Positions 17,825 through 25,214 of a DNA stretch of 64,000 nucleotides are shown piece by piece. The stretch is from Pseudomonas sp. IB20 (GTDB lineage Bacteria > Pseudomonadota > Gammaproteobacteria > Pseudomonadales > Pseudomonadaceae). The notes beneath the pieces were generated by a model. It was not told the origin of the DNA. It saw only the letters and a list, made by a program, of their open reading frames with translations, and searched no databases. Made by a program: the position numbers and the translations under genes. How positions within the stretch are numbered: position 1 is the first letter of the stretch; each line of letters starts with the position of its first letter. The stretch spans positions 3,333,610 through 3,397,609 of the forward strand of contig NZ_CP046103.1 of assembly GCF_009707325.1 (NCBI RefSeq), written 5' to 3'.

Positions 17825-18775
17825 TCACATCAACAGATAGAGCAGGACAATATTGACCACCAGCATCATCAACGCAGTCGGCAGTTGAGCCTTGATGACC
17901 GCGTTCTTATCCGGCAACTCCAGCAACGCCGCCGGGACGATATTGAAGTTGGCGGCCATTGGCGTCATCAGCGTACCGCAGTAGCCGGAGAACATGCCGA
18001 TCGCCGCCATCACCGCCGGGTTACCCCCATAGATACCTACCAGCACCGGCACACCGACTCCGCCGGTCATGACTGGGAAAGCCGCGAAACCATTACCCAT
18101 AATCACGGTGAACAGCGCCATGCCCAGTACGTAAACCATCACCGCTACCAACTTGAAATCCAGATTGATGTAGGTGGTGGTGACATGGGCGACAGCCGTG
18201 CCGACGCCGGCTTCATTGAACAACAACCCGAGCATTGCCAGCATTTGAGGCAACACCATGGCCCAGCCCAGGGCTTCAGTCAGACGTCGGGATTCGCGCA
18301 AGGCTTGCACAGGAGTGTCGCGGGTCAGCCAGCACGCCAGGCCCAGCGCGATCAGGCAACCGATGCCCAAGGATACAAACGTCGTGTTTTTGGGGTCCAG
18401 CAGCGGCACGCCGCCAATTTCAGTGTGCTTGAGCAGCACCGAACCAATCACCGTGGTCAGGGGAATCGCCAACGCCGGAATAAACAATTTGTGCCCCAGG
18501 CGGGCGGCACTCGCACGGGATGCTTTGTCATGCAGTTCGATATGCTTGCCACGGCCAACGCCACCCAGGCCCGCAATCAATGCCATCACTACCACGCCGG
18601 CACCAATCACCACCGATGGCAGGCGCTCACCGACCAAGAACGGGATGGCAAACAGCAACCAGAACAAGGCGGTGGACCAGCGTTTTGGATGGGTTCGGTC
18701 GAACAGAATCATGCCCGCGGTAATCAGCAACAAAACGCCGGCCAGCCAGTACAGGTATTGGATAGAGATGATCAT
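17825..18775 (-). CDS. DUF979 family membrane protein (likely transporter subunit)
   Basis: A 316-residue polytopic membrane protein with about nine hydrophobic segments. The start MIISIQYLYWLAGVLLLITAGMILFDRTHPKRWSTALFWLLFAIPFLVG and the repeated NGFAAFPVMTGGVGVPVLVGIYGGNPAVMAAIGMFSGYCGTLMTPMAANFNIVPAALLEL fit DUF979. It overlaps the DUF969 gene by 4 bp. The constant association of DUF969, DUF979 and pyroglutamyl peptidase suggests a two-component transporter for 5-oxoproline or pyroglutamyl peptides; this is inference from synteny. Confidence 0.88.
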   Translation of the reverse strand: MIISIQYLYWLAGVLLLITAGMILFDRTHPKRWSTALFWLLFAIPFLVGERLPSVVIGAGVVVMALIAGLGGVGRGKHIELHDKASRASAARLGHKLFIPALAIPLTTVIGSVLLKHTEIGGVPLLDPKNTTFVSLGIGCLIALGLACWLTRDTPVQALRESRRLTEALGWAMVLPQMLAMLGLLFNEAGVGTAVAHVTTTYINLDFKLVAVMVYVLGMALFTVIMGNGFAAFPVMTGGVGVPVLVGIYGGNPAVMAAIGMFSGYCGTLMTPMAANFNIVPAALLELPDKNAVIKAQLPTALMMLVVNIVLLYLLM

Positions 18776-19488
18776 TGCGCAGCCTCCACTGGGGCGGCAG
18801 CAGGTGTCATCTCACGGGTGAGCCTTCGATCAAATCGATGCAGGCGAATCGCATGGATGATAAACGCACAAATCGCCGTCGGGATGCCCCACACCGCAAT
18901 GTGCAACGGCTCCACATCAATTCCCGAGCCCAACAGGAAGGTGTGCATCAGTGCAATCGCGCCAAAGGCGACAAAGATGTCTTCACCGAAAAACAGCCCG
19001 ACGTTATCGGTCGCCGCACACATGGCCAGCACCTTGTGGCGCACCTTGTCCGGCAACTTGCCGTAGCGTTTTTCTGCTGCACCTTCGGCCATCGGCGCCA
19101 GCAGTGGCCGTACCATCTGCGGATGTCCGCCCAGGCTGGTCAGGCCCATGGCCGCCGTGGACTCGCGCACAAACAGGTAGATGATTAACAAACGCCCGAC
19201 CGTGGCGCGTTCGAAGCGCGCAATCCAGTTCTGCGCATGCAAGCGCAGGCCATGGCGCTCCAGCAGGCCGATGACCGCCAGGGGCAATAACAGGATGAGT
19301 TGCAAGGCACGGGTCTGAAGGAAACCATCGCCCATGCTGGCGAGGATTTTTTCCAACGGAAAGTGCGCGGCGAGCCCGGTGACGATGGCAGCAGCGGTGA
19401 CCACCAGCAGCGGATTGAAGCGCAAGACGAAGCCAACCACGATGACAAGCACGCCGATCAACGGCCATAGGTTCACAACAGTTTGCAT
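18772..19488 (-). CDS. DUF969 family membrane protein (likely transporter subunit)
   Basis: A 238-residue membrane protein with about five hydrophobic segments, MQTVVNLWPLIGVLVIVVGFVLRFNPLLVVTAAAIVTGL at the start and STAAMGLTSLGGHPQMVRPLLAPMAEGAAEKRYG in the middle, typical of DUF969. ATG 19488 is chosen; an upstream in-frame codon at 19524 adds 12 polar residues without support. It forms an operon with DUF979 and pcp. An inverted repeat at 19535-19553 may be its operator. Confidence 0.88.
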   Translation of the reverse strand: MQTVVNLWPLIGVLVIVVGFVLRFNPLLVVTAAAIVTGLAAHFPLEKILASMGDGFLQTRALQLILLLPLAVIGLLERHGLRLHAQNWIARFERATVGRLLIIYLFVRESTAAMGLTSLGGHPQMVRPLLAPMAEGAAEKRYGKLPDKVRHKVLAMCAATDNVGLFFGEDIFVAFGAIALMHTFLLGSGIDVEPLHIAVWGIPTAICAFIIHAIRLHRFDRRLTREMTPAAAPVEAAQ

Positions 19489-19534
19489 GACGATGAGGTC
19501 CTTGAATGCGCGTTGCGGCGCCATTGCAGCAGGA

Positions 19535-19553
19535 TGTGAACAAAGCGTTCACA
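19535..19553. promoter_or_regulatory. inverted repeat upstream of the DUF969-DUF979-pcp unit
   Basis: TGTGAAC-N5-GTTCACA, a perfect 7-bp dyad 47 bp before the DUF969 start. The size fits a regulator operator; no regulator gene is adjacent. Confidence 0.45.
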
Positions 19554-19728
19554 GCATGAAAGTGGCGTGCAGCCCGGCGCGGTTTTTATTGTTGACCTTG
19601 AAGGTCGAGCGTCAGTGGCGGCAACTGTGCTGCTTGGGGGCGGGAGGTGTCCAACAAGAAAAATTGTTGCTGCAAACCAATAAATTTTGTGGATGAATGG
19701 CGCCAGGTGATCTGGCGCCGCGCGGGAT

Positions 19729-20154
19729 TCAGGCCAGGCGTTTTTGGAAAAAATACCGTTGGTGACCCGGTGGGTAATCGGCAATGTGGCCAACCTCGCT
19801 GAAGCCCAGCTTTCGATAGAACCCCGGCGCCTGGAAGCTGAAGGTGTCCAGCCAGATCCCGACACATCCCCGCTGACGGGCCAGGTCTTCAGCGGCGCGC
19901 ATCAAACGCGTGCCGGTACCTTGTGTGCGCATCTGGTCGGGGATGCTCAAGAGCTCAATGAACAGCCACCCGTAGGAAATCTTCCCGTAGAGGCCACCGA
20001 CCACTTCCTGGGTGGCGGGGTCGCGCAAGAAAAGCCCGACCGTTTCAAGCGCCATGTCGCCGGTATGGCTGAGGTTATAGGCCCTCAGCGGTTTGAGGAT
20101 GGCCTCACGCTCCTCTGCCGTCACGTCGAACGACACCTCCATTGCCAATTCCAT
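19729..20154 (-). CDS. GNAT-family N-acetyltransferase
   Basis: A 141-residue acetyltransferase. The acetyl-CoA binding core is IPDQMRTQGTGTRLMRAAEDLARQRGCVGIWLDTFSFQAPGFYRKLGFSEVG, with the R/Q-x-x-G-x-G/A pattern and the C-terminal FYRKLGF motif. The N-terminus (SFDVTAEEREAILKPLRAYN) is typical of YhfO-like stand-alone members. The substrate is unknown. MEVSFDV at 20142 is an alternative start. Confidence 0.85.
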   Translation of the reverse strand: MELAMEVSFDVTAEEREAILKPLRAYNLSHTGDMALETVGLFLRDPATQEVVGGLYGKISYGWLFIELLSIPDQMRTQGTGTRLMRAAEDLARQRGCVGIWLDTFSFQAPGFYRKLGFSEVGHIADYPPGHQRYFFQKRLA

Positions 20155-20417
20155 TGCAAGCTCCCTGGGTTGAATTCAGCTGCCCGCCAGTATGCCCAAT
20201 CCGACGCCGGCAATGCAGGCACGGTGATTGGAACGTGCGAGCCCAAGACTGACCCGGATTGGCTTCGCCGATGAGCCCAAAGCGCGCACGAGCGAGGCGT
20301 CGGCGTTCGCTGACGAATCCTGTTACGGACCTATACTCAATAGAGCCACTGCGCGTTTCTGCGCATCGAGCACGGCACTAATGCCGATGAAGAATTGCCG
20401 ACAATGAGGTAGCCACT
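20155..20417. other. intergenic stretch with a possible promoter
   Basis: About 260 bases without a convincing gene. CTGACG-N16-TATACT at about 20310-20337 on the plus strand is a possible sigma-70 promoter for the small frame at 20418. Otherwise nothing can be named. Confidence 0.3.
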
Positions 20418-20522
20418 ATGTACGCCGGACAAATGTATATGGCGACAACGAATGGTGAGATACGCTGCCAGATGGTGGTGCAAATCATCTGCCTGTTATC
20501 GGTGGCTACGCTGTTCTGTTGA
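20418..20522 (+). CDS. possible small hydrophobic protein (34 aa)
   Basis: MYAGQMYMATTNGEIRCQMV followed by VQIICLLSVATLFC; the C-terminal half is hydrophobic. A GAGGT sequence lies 9 bases before the ATG, and a promoter-like TATACT lies 80 bases upstream. No family is recognised and the length is small, so it may be a chance frame. Confidence 0.3.
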   Translation: MYAGQMYMATTNGEIRCQMVVQIICLLSVATLFC

Positions 20523-20588
20523 GCAAATCCCCCGCGTTAAAGCGAGCCGTAAAGCGGCTTGGCGAAGCTTTGCTTGAGTTCCAGACAA

Positions 20589-20619
20589 CAAAAAAGGGCC
20601 CACCTTTCGGTGAGCCCTT
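20589..20619 (-). terminator. rho-independent terminator (second, without adjacent tRNA)
   Basis: On the minus strand GGGCTCACC-GAAA-GGTGGGCCC followed by six T. It is preceded by the 22-bp sequence also found after tRNA-Val(GAC). Confidence 0.8.
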
Positions 20620-20623
20620 CTAG

Positions 20624-20645
20624 ACCGCCCAGCAGAGCGGATTTT
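20624..20645 (-). repeat. 22-bp duplicate of the tRNA-Val(GAC) trailer
   Basis: Identical to 20865-20886. In both places the segment directly precedes a GAAA-loop terminator on the minus strand, but only the copy at 20865 follows a tRNA gene. Confidence 0.85.
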
Positions 20646-20694
20646 AACGGGCAAGGGAGTGAGCCTGCGAACGTACCACCACCTAGACAAGATA

Positions 20695-20817
20695 GTGAAC
20701 GAGCCATGCATATCAACGGGTTAGGTAGAGTCGTTCACAAATCTGAGTGTGAACAGAGGCAGGCATGAATCCACGTTCACATTGCCTTGTGTGAACGAAG
20801 CCTATAATTTGTGAACG
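20695..20817. promoter_or_regulatory. cluster of CGTTCAC/GTGAACG sites
   Basis: Six heptamers in 123 bp: GTGAACG at 20695, 20791 and 20811, CGTTCAC at 20732 and 20774, and GTGAACA at 20749. Two pairs form CGTTCAC-N10-GTGAACR dyads (20732-20755 and 20774-20797) whose starts are 42 bp apart, four helical turns. No gene lies inside. The binding protein is not known. Confidence 0.6.
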
Positions 20818-20831
20818 TTTTCTTAGGCAAA

Positions 20832-20861
20832 GAAAAAGGGGAACCCTTTCGGATTCCCCTT
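20832..20861 (-). terminator. terminator of tRNA-Val(GAC)
   Basis: On the minus strand AAGGGGAATCC-GAAA-GGGTTCCCCTT followed by TTTCTTT, 28 bases after the tRNA. Confidence 0.85.
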
Positions 20862-20889
20862 CACACCGCCCAGCAGAGCGGATTTTGTT

Positions 20890-20966
20890 TGGTAGGCGCG
20901 ATTGGACTCGAACCAACGACCCCCACCATGTCAAGGTGGTGCTCTAACCAACTGAGCTACGTGCCT
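20890..20966 (-). tRNA. tRNA-Val (anticodon GAC)
   Basis: A 77-base cloverleaf including an encoded CCA. The anticodon stem-loop CCACC-TTGACAT-GGTGG gives GAC; the D arm AGCTCAGTTGGTTAGAGC and the T arm GGTTCGAGTCC are standard. The acceptor stem has one A-C mismatch (AGGCACG against CGCGCCT). Confidence 0.95.
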
Positions 20967-20979
20967 GCTGTGAGGCGGC

Positions 20980-21007
20980 ATTCTACGGAATTATGGAGGG
21001 GTGTCAA
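20980..21007 (-). promoter_or_regulatory. sigma-70 promoter of tRNA-Val(GAC)
   Basis: TTGACA-N16-TAGAAT on the minus strand, followed by GC-rich GCCGCC before the tRNA start; TTGACA at 21002-21007 and -10 at 20980-20985. Confidence 0.8.
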
Positions 21008-21150
21008 CATCTTTTTTGCAGCTAACCCTATGAATATGCGAATTATTTATTTGCCGGGGGTACGCCCGTCGTTTTCGGGTGGCTGGCAGGCAATTTTCAA
21101 CTCAGGTAGGATCTGGGCACTCGTAAAAAATATAAAACAGAGGTTCCAGG

Positions 21151-22434
21151 ATGGCGAACACCCCCTACCCCCAGTCGTATTACGCCGCGTCCGCGAATGC
21201 GGTTCCACCGCGCCCGGTACTGCAAGGTGAAGTCGAAACCGATGTGTGCGTGATCGGTGCCGGCTACACCGGTCTTTCCAGCGCGCTGTTTCTGCTGGAG
21301 AACGGTTTTCGCGTCACGGTGCTGGAAGCCGCCAAGGTGGGGTTTGGCGCGTCGGGCCGTAACGGTGGGCAAATCGTCAACAGCTACAGCCGCGACATTG
21401 ATGTGATCGAACGCAGCGTTGGCCCAAAGCAGGCACAGTTGCTAGGGCAAATGGCGTTTGAGGGCAGCAAAATCATTCGTGAGCGTGTGGCCAAGTATCA
21501 GATCCAGTGCGACTTGAAGGACGGCGGCGTGTTCGCCGCCCTCAACAGCAAGCACATGGGCCATCTGGAGTCGCAGCAGCGCCTGTGGGAACGCTACGGC
21601 CATACGCAGCTTGAGTTGCTGGATGAACGCCGTATTCGTGAAGTTGTAGCGTGTGACAACTATGTCGGCGGCCTGCTGGACATGAGTGGCGGGCACATTC
21701 ATCCGCTCAACCTGGCACTGGGTGAAGCGGCGGCTGTGGAGTCCCTGGGCGGCACGATCTACGAGCAATCGGCCGCCATACGCATCGAGCGCGGCGCCAA
21801 CCCGGTGGTGCACACCGCTGAAGGCAAAGTCAGGGCCAAGTTCATCATCGTCGCGGGCAACGCCTACCTGGGCAACCTGGTACCGGAGCTGGCGGCCAAA
21901 TCTATGCCTTGTGGCACCCAGGTCATCACCACAGCACCGCTGGGCGATGAGCTGGCCAAGACGTTGCTGCCGCAGGATTATTGCGTCGAAGACTGCAACT
22001 ACCTGCTCGACTACTATCGCCTCACCAGCGACAAGCGCCTGATCTTTGGCGGCGGCGTGGTGTATGGCGCGCGCGACCCGGCCAATATCGAAGCGATCAT
22101 CCGCCCGAAGATGCTCAAGGCCTTCCCGCAGCTCAAGGATGTGAAAATCGATTACGCCTGGACCGGTAATTTCCTGCTAACCCTGTCGCGCCTGCCGCAG
22201 GTCGGTCGACTGGGCGACAACATCTATTACTCACAGGGCTGCAGCGGCCATGGCGTGACGTACACGCACTTGGCAGGCAAGGTACTGGCGGAGGCGCTGA
22301 GAGGCCAGGCAGAGCGTTTTGATGCGTTTGCCGACCTGCCGCACTACCCGTTCCCAGGTGGGCAACTGTTGCGCACGCCGTTCGCAGCGCTAGGCGCGTG
22401 GTATTACGGTTTGCGGGATAAATTAGGATTTTAA
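21151..22434 (+). CDS. puuB: gamma-glutamylputrescine oxidase-type FAD oxidoreductase
   Basis: Oxidises gamma-glutamylputrescine (or a related N-acyl polyamine) to the aldehyde with release of ammonia and hydrogen peroxide. The 427-residue DAO-family protein has the FAD dinucleotide fold VCVIGAGYTGLSSALFLLENGFRVTVLEAAKVGFGASGRNGGQI (about 28-74), and the C-terminal IDYAWTGNFLLTLSRLPQVGRLGDNIYYSQGCSGHGVTYTHLAGK region of PuuB/OrdL. It stands alone between tRNA genes; no other puu genes are near. The other possible substrate class is glycine/D-amino acid. Confidence 0.88.
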   Translation: MANTPYPQSYYAASANAVPPRPVLQGEVETDVCVIGAGYTGLSSALFLLENGFRVTVLEAAKVGFGASGRNGGQIVNSYSRDIDVIERSVGPKQAQLLGQMAFEGSKIIRERVAKYQIQCDLKDGGVFAALNSKHMGHLESQQRLWERYGHTQLELLDERRIREVVACDNYVGGLLDMSGGHIHPLNLALGEAAAVESLGGTIYEQSAAIRIERGANPVVHTAEGKVRAKFIIVAGNAYLGNLVPELAAKSMPCGTQVITTAPLGDELAKTLLPQDYCVEDCNYLLDYYRLTSDKRLIFGGGVVYGARDPANIEAIIRPKMLKAFPQLKDVKIDYAWTGNFLLTLSRLPQVGRLGDNIYYSQGCSGHGVTYTHLAGKVLAEALRGQAERFDAFADLPHYPFPGGQLLRTPFAALGAWYYGLRDKLGF

Positions 22435-22450
22435 AACCTGTAGGAGTCGG

Positions 22451-22527
22451 TGCCGGCGATGGCGATCTTGAAGACGTCATCGCCGGCACTGCCGGCGATG
22501 GCGATCTTGAAGACGTCATCGCCGGCA
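22451..22527. repeat. 38-bp palindromic element in tandem
   Basis: 22451-22488 and 22490-22527 are identical (38 bp, 1-bp spacer). Each copy begins TGCCGGCGATGG and ends CATCGCCGGCA, so each is itself an inverted repeat of REP type. They lie right after puuB and could form hairpins at the end of its mRNA. Confidence 0.9.
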
Positions 22528-22564
22528 ACCGACCCACACAGCTCTCATTATCAAATCGCAGAGA

Positions 22565-22594
22565 CAAAAAACCCCGGTCTCTCGACCAGGGTCT
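22565..22594 (-). terminator. terminator of the tRNA-Val/Asp/Asp operon
   Basis: On the minus strand ACCCTGGTC-GAGA-GACCGGGGT followed by six T, about 75 bases after the last tRNA-Asp. Confidence 0.85.
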
Positions 22595-22666
22595 TTGCTA
22601 TCGGATCAAAGTCAGCCAGTGGCTTTCTTTGTGCTTCAAGGCGTTCAGTGGGCCTTGATGCAGATA

Positions 22667-22743
22667 TGGCGCAGCGGACGGGACTCGAACCCGCGACCCC
22701 CGGCGTGACAGGCCGGTATTCTAACCGACTGAACTACCGCTGC
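22667..22743 (-). tRNA. tRNA-Asp (anticodon GTC)
   Basis: A 77-base cloverleaf with encoded CCA. Acceptor GCAGCGG pairs with CCGCTGC; anticodon loop CTGTCAC gives GTC. The T arm is GCGGGTTCGAGTCCCGT. Identical to the copy at 22848. Confidence 0.95.
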
Positions 22744-22847
22744 GTATCGCTTGACCAGTTGAGCGTAAACCCTCAACCGTCTTTAAACATCTGATCGATC
22801 AGCCTTGGCTATTCAATCTCAAGCTCGACATGTCGAACCTGGAAATA

Positions 22848-22924
22848 TGGCGCAGCGGACGGGACTCGAACCCGCGACCCCCGGCGTGACAGGCCGGTAT
22901 TCTAACCGACTGAACTACCGCTGC
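22848..22924 (-). tRNA. tRNA-Asp (anticodon GTC), second copy
   Basis: Same sequence as the tRNA-Asp at 22667. The two copies are 181 bases apart and presumably cut from one transcript started at 23076-23104. Confidence 0.95.
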
Positions 22925-22978
22925 GCGTCGGTGCAACCTTAACGTTGCGTCTTACCCTAAGGCAAAACTCTCAAGAAG

Positions 22979-23054
22979 TGGTGGGTGATGACGGGATCGA
23001 ACCGCCGACCCTCTGCTTGTAAGGCAGATGCTCTCCCAGCTGAGCTAATCACCC
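22979..23054 (-). tRNA. tRNA-Val (anticodon TAC)
   Basis: A 76-base cloverleaf with encoded CCA. Acceptor GGGTGAT pairs with ATCACCC; anticodon stem-loop CTGCC-TTACAAG-CAG region gives TAC. Very close to E. coli tRNA-Val1. First gene of the operon. Confidence 0.95.
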
Positions 23055-23075
23055 TTTGCTTCTTTGAGGCCGCGA

Positions 23076-23104
23076 AATTTACGCAGGTAGCAGACCTAAG
23101 TCAA
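23076..23104 (-). promoter_or_regulatory. sigma-70 promoter of the Val-Asp-Asp tRNA operon
   Basis: TTGACT-N17-TAAATT on the minus strand followed by the GC-rich discriminator TCGCGGCC; -35 at 23099-23104 and -10 at 23076-23081. Confidence 0.8.
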
Positions 23105-23161
23105 TAGCCTGCTTGAAGTTTTTCTGAAAAAGACAAAATAGCTTCAAGGCGGCTACCCGCC

Positions 23162-23941
23162 CTACTCGGTGTAAATCATCTTCTTGCTCATGCCGCCGTC
23201 CACCACGAACTCTTGCCCGGTGACAAACCCCGCCTGGCGCGACAGCAACCACGCCACCATCGCCGCCACGTCCTCAACCGTGCCCACCCTGCCCGCGGGA
23301 TGCTGGGCATGGTCGGCATCGGTCAAAGGCTCGGCACGCCGCGCCGCCGGATCACGCGCATCGATCCAGCCAGGGCTCACAGCGTTGACACGCACCTCGG
23401 GCCCCAGACTCATGGCCAACGCGTGCGTCAAGGCCAGCAGGCCGCCCTTGCTCGCCGCATAGGCCTCGGTGTCGGGCTCCGACTGACGCGCCCGGGTCGA
23501 TGCCAGGTTGACGATGGCACCGCCGTGGGCACGCAGGTACGGCGCGCAGTGCTTGGCCAGCAGCATCGGCCCACTGAGGTTCACCGCCAGTACGCGGTTC
23601 CAATACGCCAGGTCGAGGCTTTCCAGGGTGATATTGCGCGGGTCGGCTACCGCCGCGTTGCACACCAGCGCGTCGAGGCGCCCAAACTGCCCCAACACTT
23701 CGGCAACGCCCTGGGCGACTTGTTTTTCGTCGGCCACGTCCATGGTGATAAACCAGGCGTTGTCACCTAGCGCCTTGGACACCTTGGAGCCGCGCTCGCG
23801 GTCCAAGTCGGTCAACACCACCTGCCAGCCTTCGCTGATCAACCACGCGGCAATGCCCAGGCCAATGCCCCGCGCCGCGCCCGTCACCAGTGCGACACGG
23901 CCGTTACCAGCCGCGGCAGCTTCCATGGACCACTCGATCAC
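23162..23941 (-). CDS. short-chain dehydrogenase/reductase
   Basis: A 259-residue SDR. The NAD(P)-binding motif is [29 protein letters not shown] the structural NAG-type motif, catalytic Ser in [10 protein letters not shown], and Y-x3-K in EAYAASKGG. Asp in LTDLDRERG after strand 2 favours NAD. The substrate is unknown. The GTG at 23941 overlaps the metZ stop (GTGA), suggesting coupling; ATG 23926 is an equally possible start. It follows metZ in the same order as in other Pseudomonas chromosomes. Confidence 0.88.
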   Translation of the reverse strand: MIEWSMEAAAAGNGRVALVTGAARGIGLGIAAWLISEGWQVVLTDLDRERGSKVSKALGDNAWFITMDVADEKQVAQGVAEVLGQFGRLDALVCNAAVADPRNITLESLDLAYWNRVLAVNLSGPMLLAKHCAPYLRAHGGAIVNLASTRARQSEPDTEAYAASKGGLLALTHALAMSLGPEVRVNAVSPGWIDARDPAARRAEPLTDADHAQHPAGRVGTVEDVAAMVAWLLSRQAGFVTGQEFVVDGGMSKKMIYTE

Positions 23942-25149
23942 AAGGCAGCCAGCCCGCGGGCCAGATCAGCCTGCAAGTCAGCCACATCTTCCAGGCCCAC
24001 CGCGATGCGGATCAGGCTGTCACGAATGCCGGCTGCCTCGCGCTCTTGCGGGGCCAGGCGACCATGGGAGGTGGTGCTTGGGTGCGTAATGGTGGTCTTG
24101 CTATCACCCAGGTTGGCGGTGATGGAGATCAAGCGTGTCGCATCGATAAAGCGCCAGGCGCCCTCTTTGCCACCCTTCACTTCGAAGCTGACCACGGCGC
24201 CGAAACCACGCTGCTGGCGCTGGGCCAATTCGTGTTGCGGGTGGCTCTTGAGGCCTGCGTAGTGGACCTTCTCGATACCGTCCTGCTGCTCCAGCCACTC
24301 GGCCAGGGCCTGGGCATTGGCGCAATGGGCCTTCATGCGCAGGCTGAGGGTTTCCAGGCCTTTGAGGAAAATCCAGGCATTGAACGGGCTCAAAGTCGGG
24401 CCGGCGGTGCGCAAGAAGCCCACCACTTCTTTCATCTGCTCACTGCGGCCAGCAACTACACCGCCCATGCAACGGCCCTGGCCATCGATGAACTTGGTGG
24501 CCGAGTGCACAACAATGTCCGCACCCAGCTTCAACGGCTGCTGCAACGCAGGCGTGCAGAAGCAGTTGTCGACCACCAGCATCGCGCCCTTGGCGTGCGC
24601 CACTTCGGACAATGCGGCGATATCCACCAGCTCGGCCAACGGGTTGGACGGCGACTCGACAAACAGCAATTTGGTGTTGGCCTTGATCGCCGCATCCCAA
24701 CCGGACAGGTCCGCCAGGGGCACGTAATCCACTTCGATGCCAAAACGCTTGAAGTACTTCTCGAACAGGCTGATGGTCGAACCGAACACGCTGCGCGACA
24801 CCAGCACATGGTCGCCAGCGCTGCACAGGCTCATCACCACGGCCAGGATGGCAGCCATGCCGGTCGCCGCGGCCACCGCCTGCTCAGCGCCCTCCAGAGC
24901 CGCGATACGCTCCTCGAACGCACGCACGGTCGGGTTGGTGTAGCGCGAATACACGTTACCCGGCACTTCACCGGCAAAACGCGCGGCGGCGTCGGCGGCG
25001 GTGCGGAACACGTAGCTGGAGGTGAAGAACATCGGGTCACCGTGCTCACCTTCCGGGGTGCGGTGCTGGCCAGCGCGCACAGCCAGGGTATCGAAAGCTA
25101 CGCCATCGAGGTCGCTGTCCAAGCGACCGGCATCCCATTCCTGACTCAT
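23938..25149 (-). CDS. metZ: O-succinylhomoserine sulfhydrylase
   Basis: Makes homocysteine directly from O-succinylhomoserine and sulfide. The 403-residue Cys/Met-metabolism PLP enzyme has [39 protein letters not shown], the PLP-lysine motif [14 protein letters not shown] (K about 207) and the C-terminal [21 protein letters not shown] region. The position after purF and before the SDR is the conserved Pseudomonas order. Confidence 0.95.
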   Translation of the reverse strand: MSQEWDAGRLDSDLDGVAFDTLAVRAGQHRTPEGEHGDPMFFTSSYVFRTAADAAARFAGEVPGNVYSRYTNPTVRAFEERIAALEGAEQAVAAATGMAAILAVVMSLCSAGDHVLVSRSVFGSTISLFEKYFKRFGIEVDYVPLADLSGWDAAIKANTKLLFVESPSNPLAELVDIAALSEVAHAKGAMLVVDNCFCTPALQQPLKLGADIVVHSATKFIDGQGRCMGGVVAGRSEQMKEVVGFLRTAGPTLSPFNAWIFLKGLETLSLRMKAHCANAQALAEWLEQQDGIEKVHYAGLKSHPQHELAQRQQRGFGAVVSFEVKGGKEGAWRFIDATRLISITANLGDSKTTITHPSTTSHGRLAPQEREAAGIRDSLIRIAVGLEDVADLQADLARGLAAL

Positions 25150-25185
25150 GCTGCGACTCCTTACTCAATTCTTTATTTAAGATAC

Positions 25186-25211
25186 AAAACCGGCCCCTCA
25201 GGGCCGGTGTT
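25186..25211 (-). terminator. terminator between purF and metZ
   Basis: On the minus strand ACCGGCCC-TGAG-GGGCCGGT followed by TTTGTATC, four bases after the purF stop. It should reduce read-through into metZ. Confidence 0.75.
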
Positions 25212-25214
25212 TAC

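Noticed and set aside
17819..19066. Plus-strand open frame of 415 codons
   Set aside because: Antisense of the DUF969/DUF979 genes; those have clear membrane segments and tight operon overlaps.
20620..21010. Attachment site of an integrated element at tRNA-Val(GAC)
   Set aside because: Only a trailer/terminator segment is duplicated, not the tRNA 3' end, and no integrase or phage gene is nearby.
22451..22527. Possible minimal CRISPR array
   Set aside because: Two units with a 1-bp spacer and no cas genes; the unit is palindromic and REP-like.
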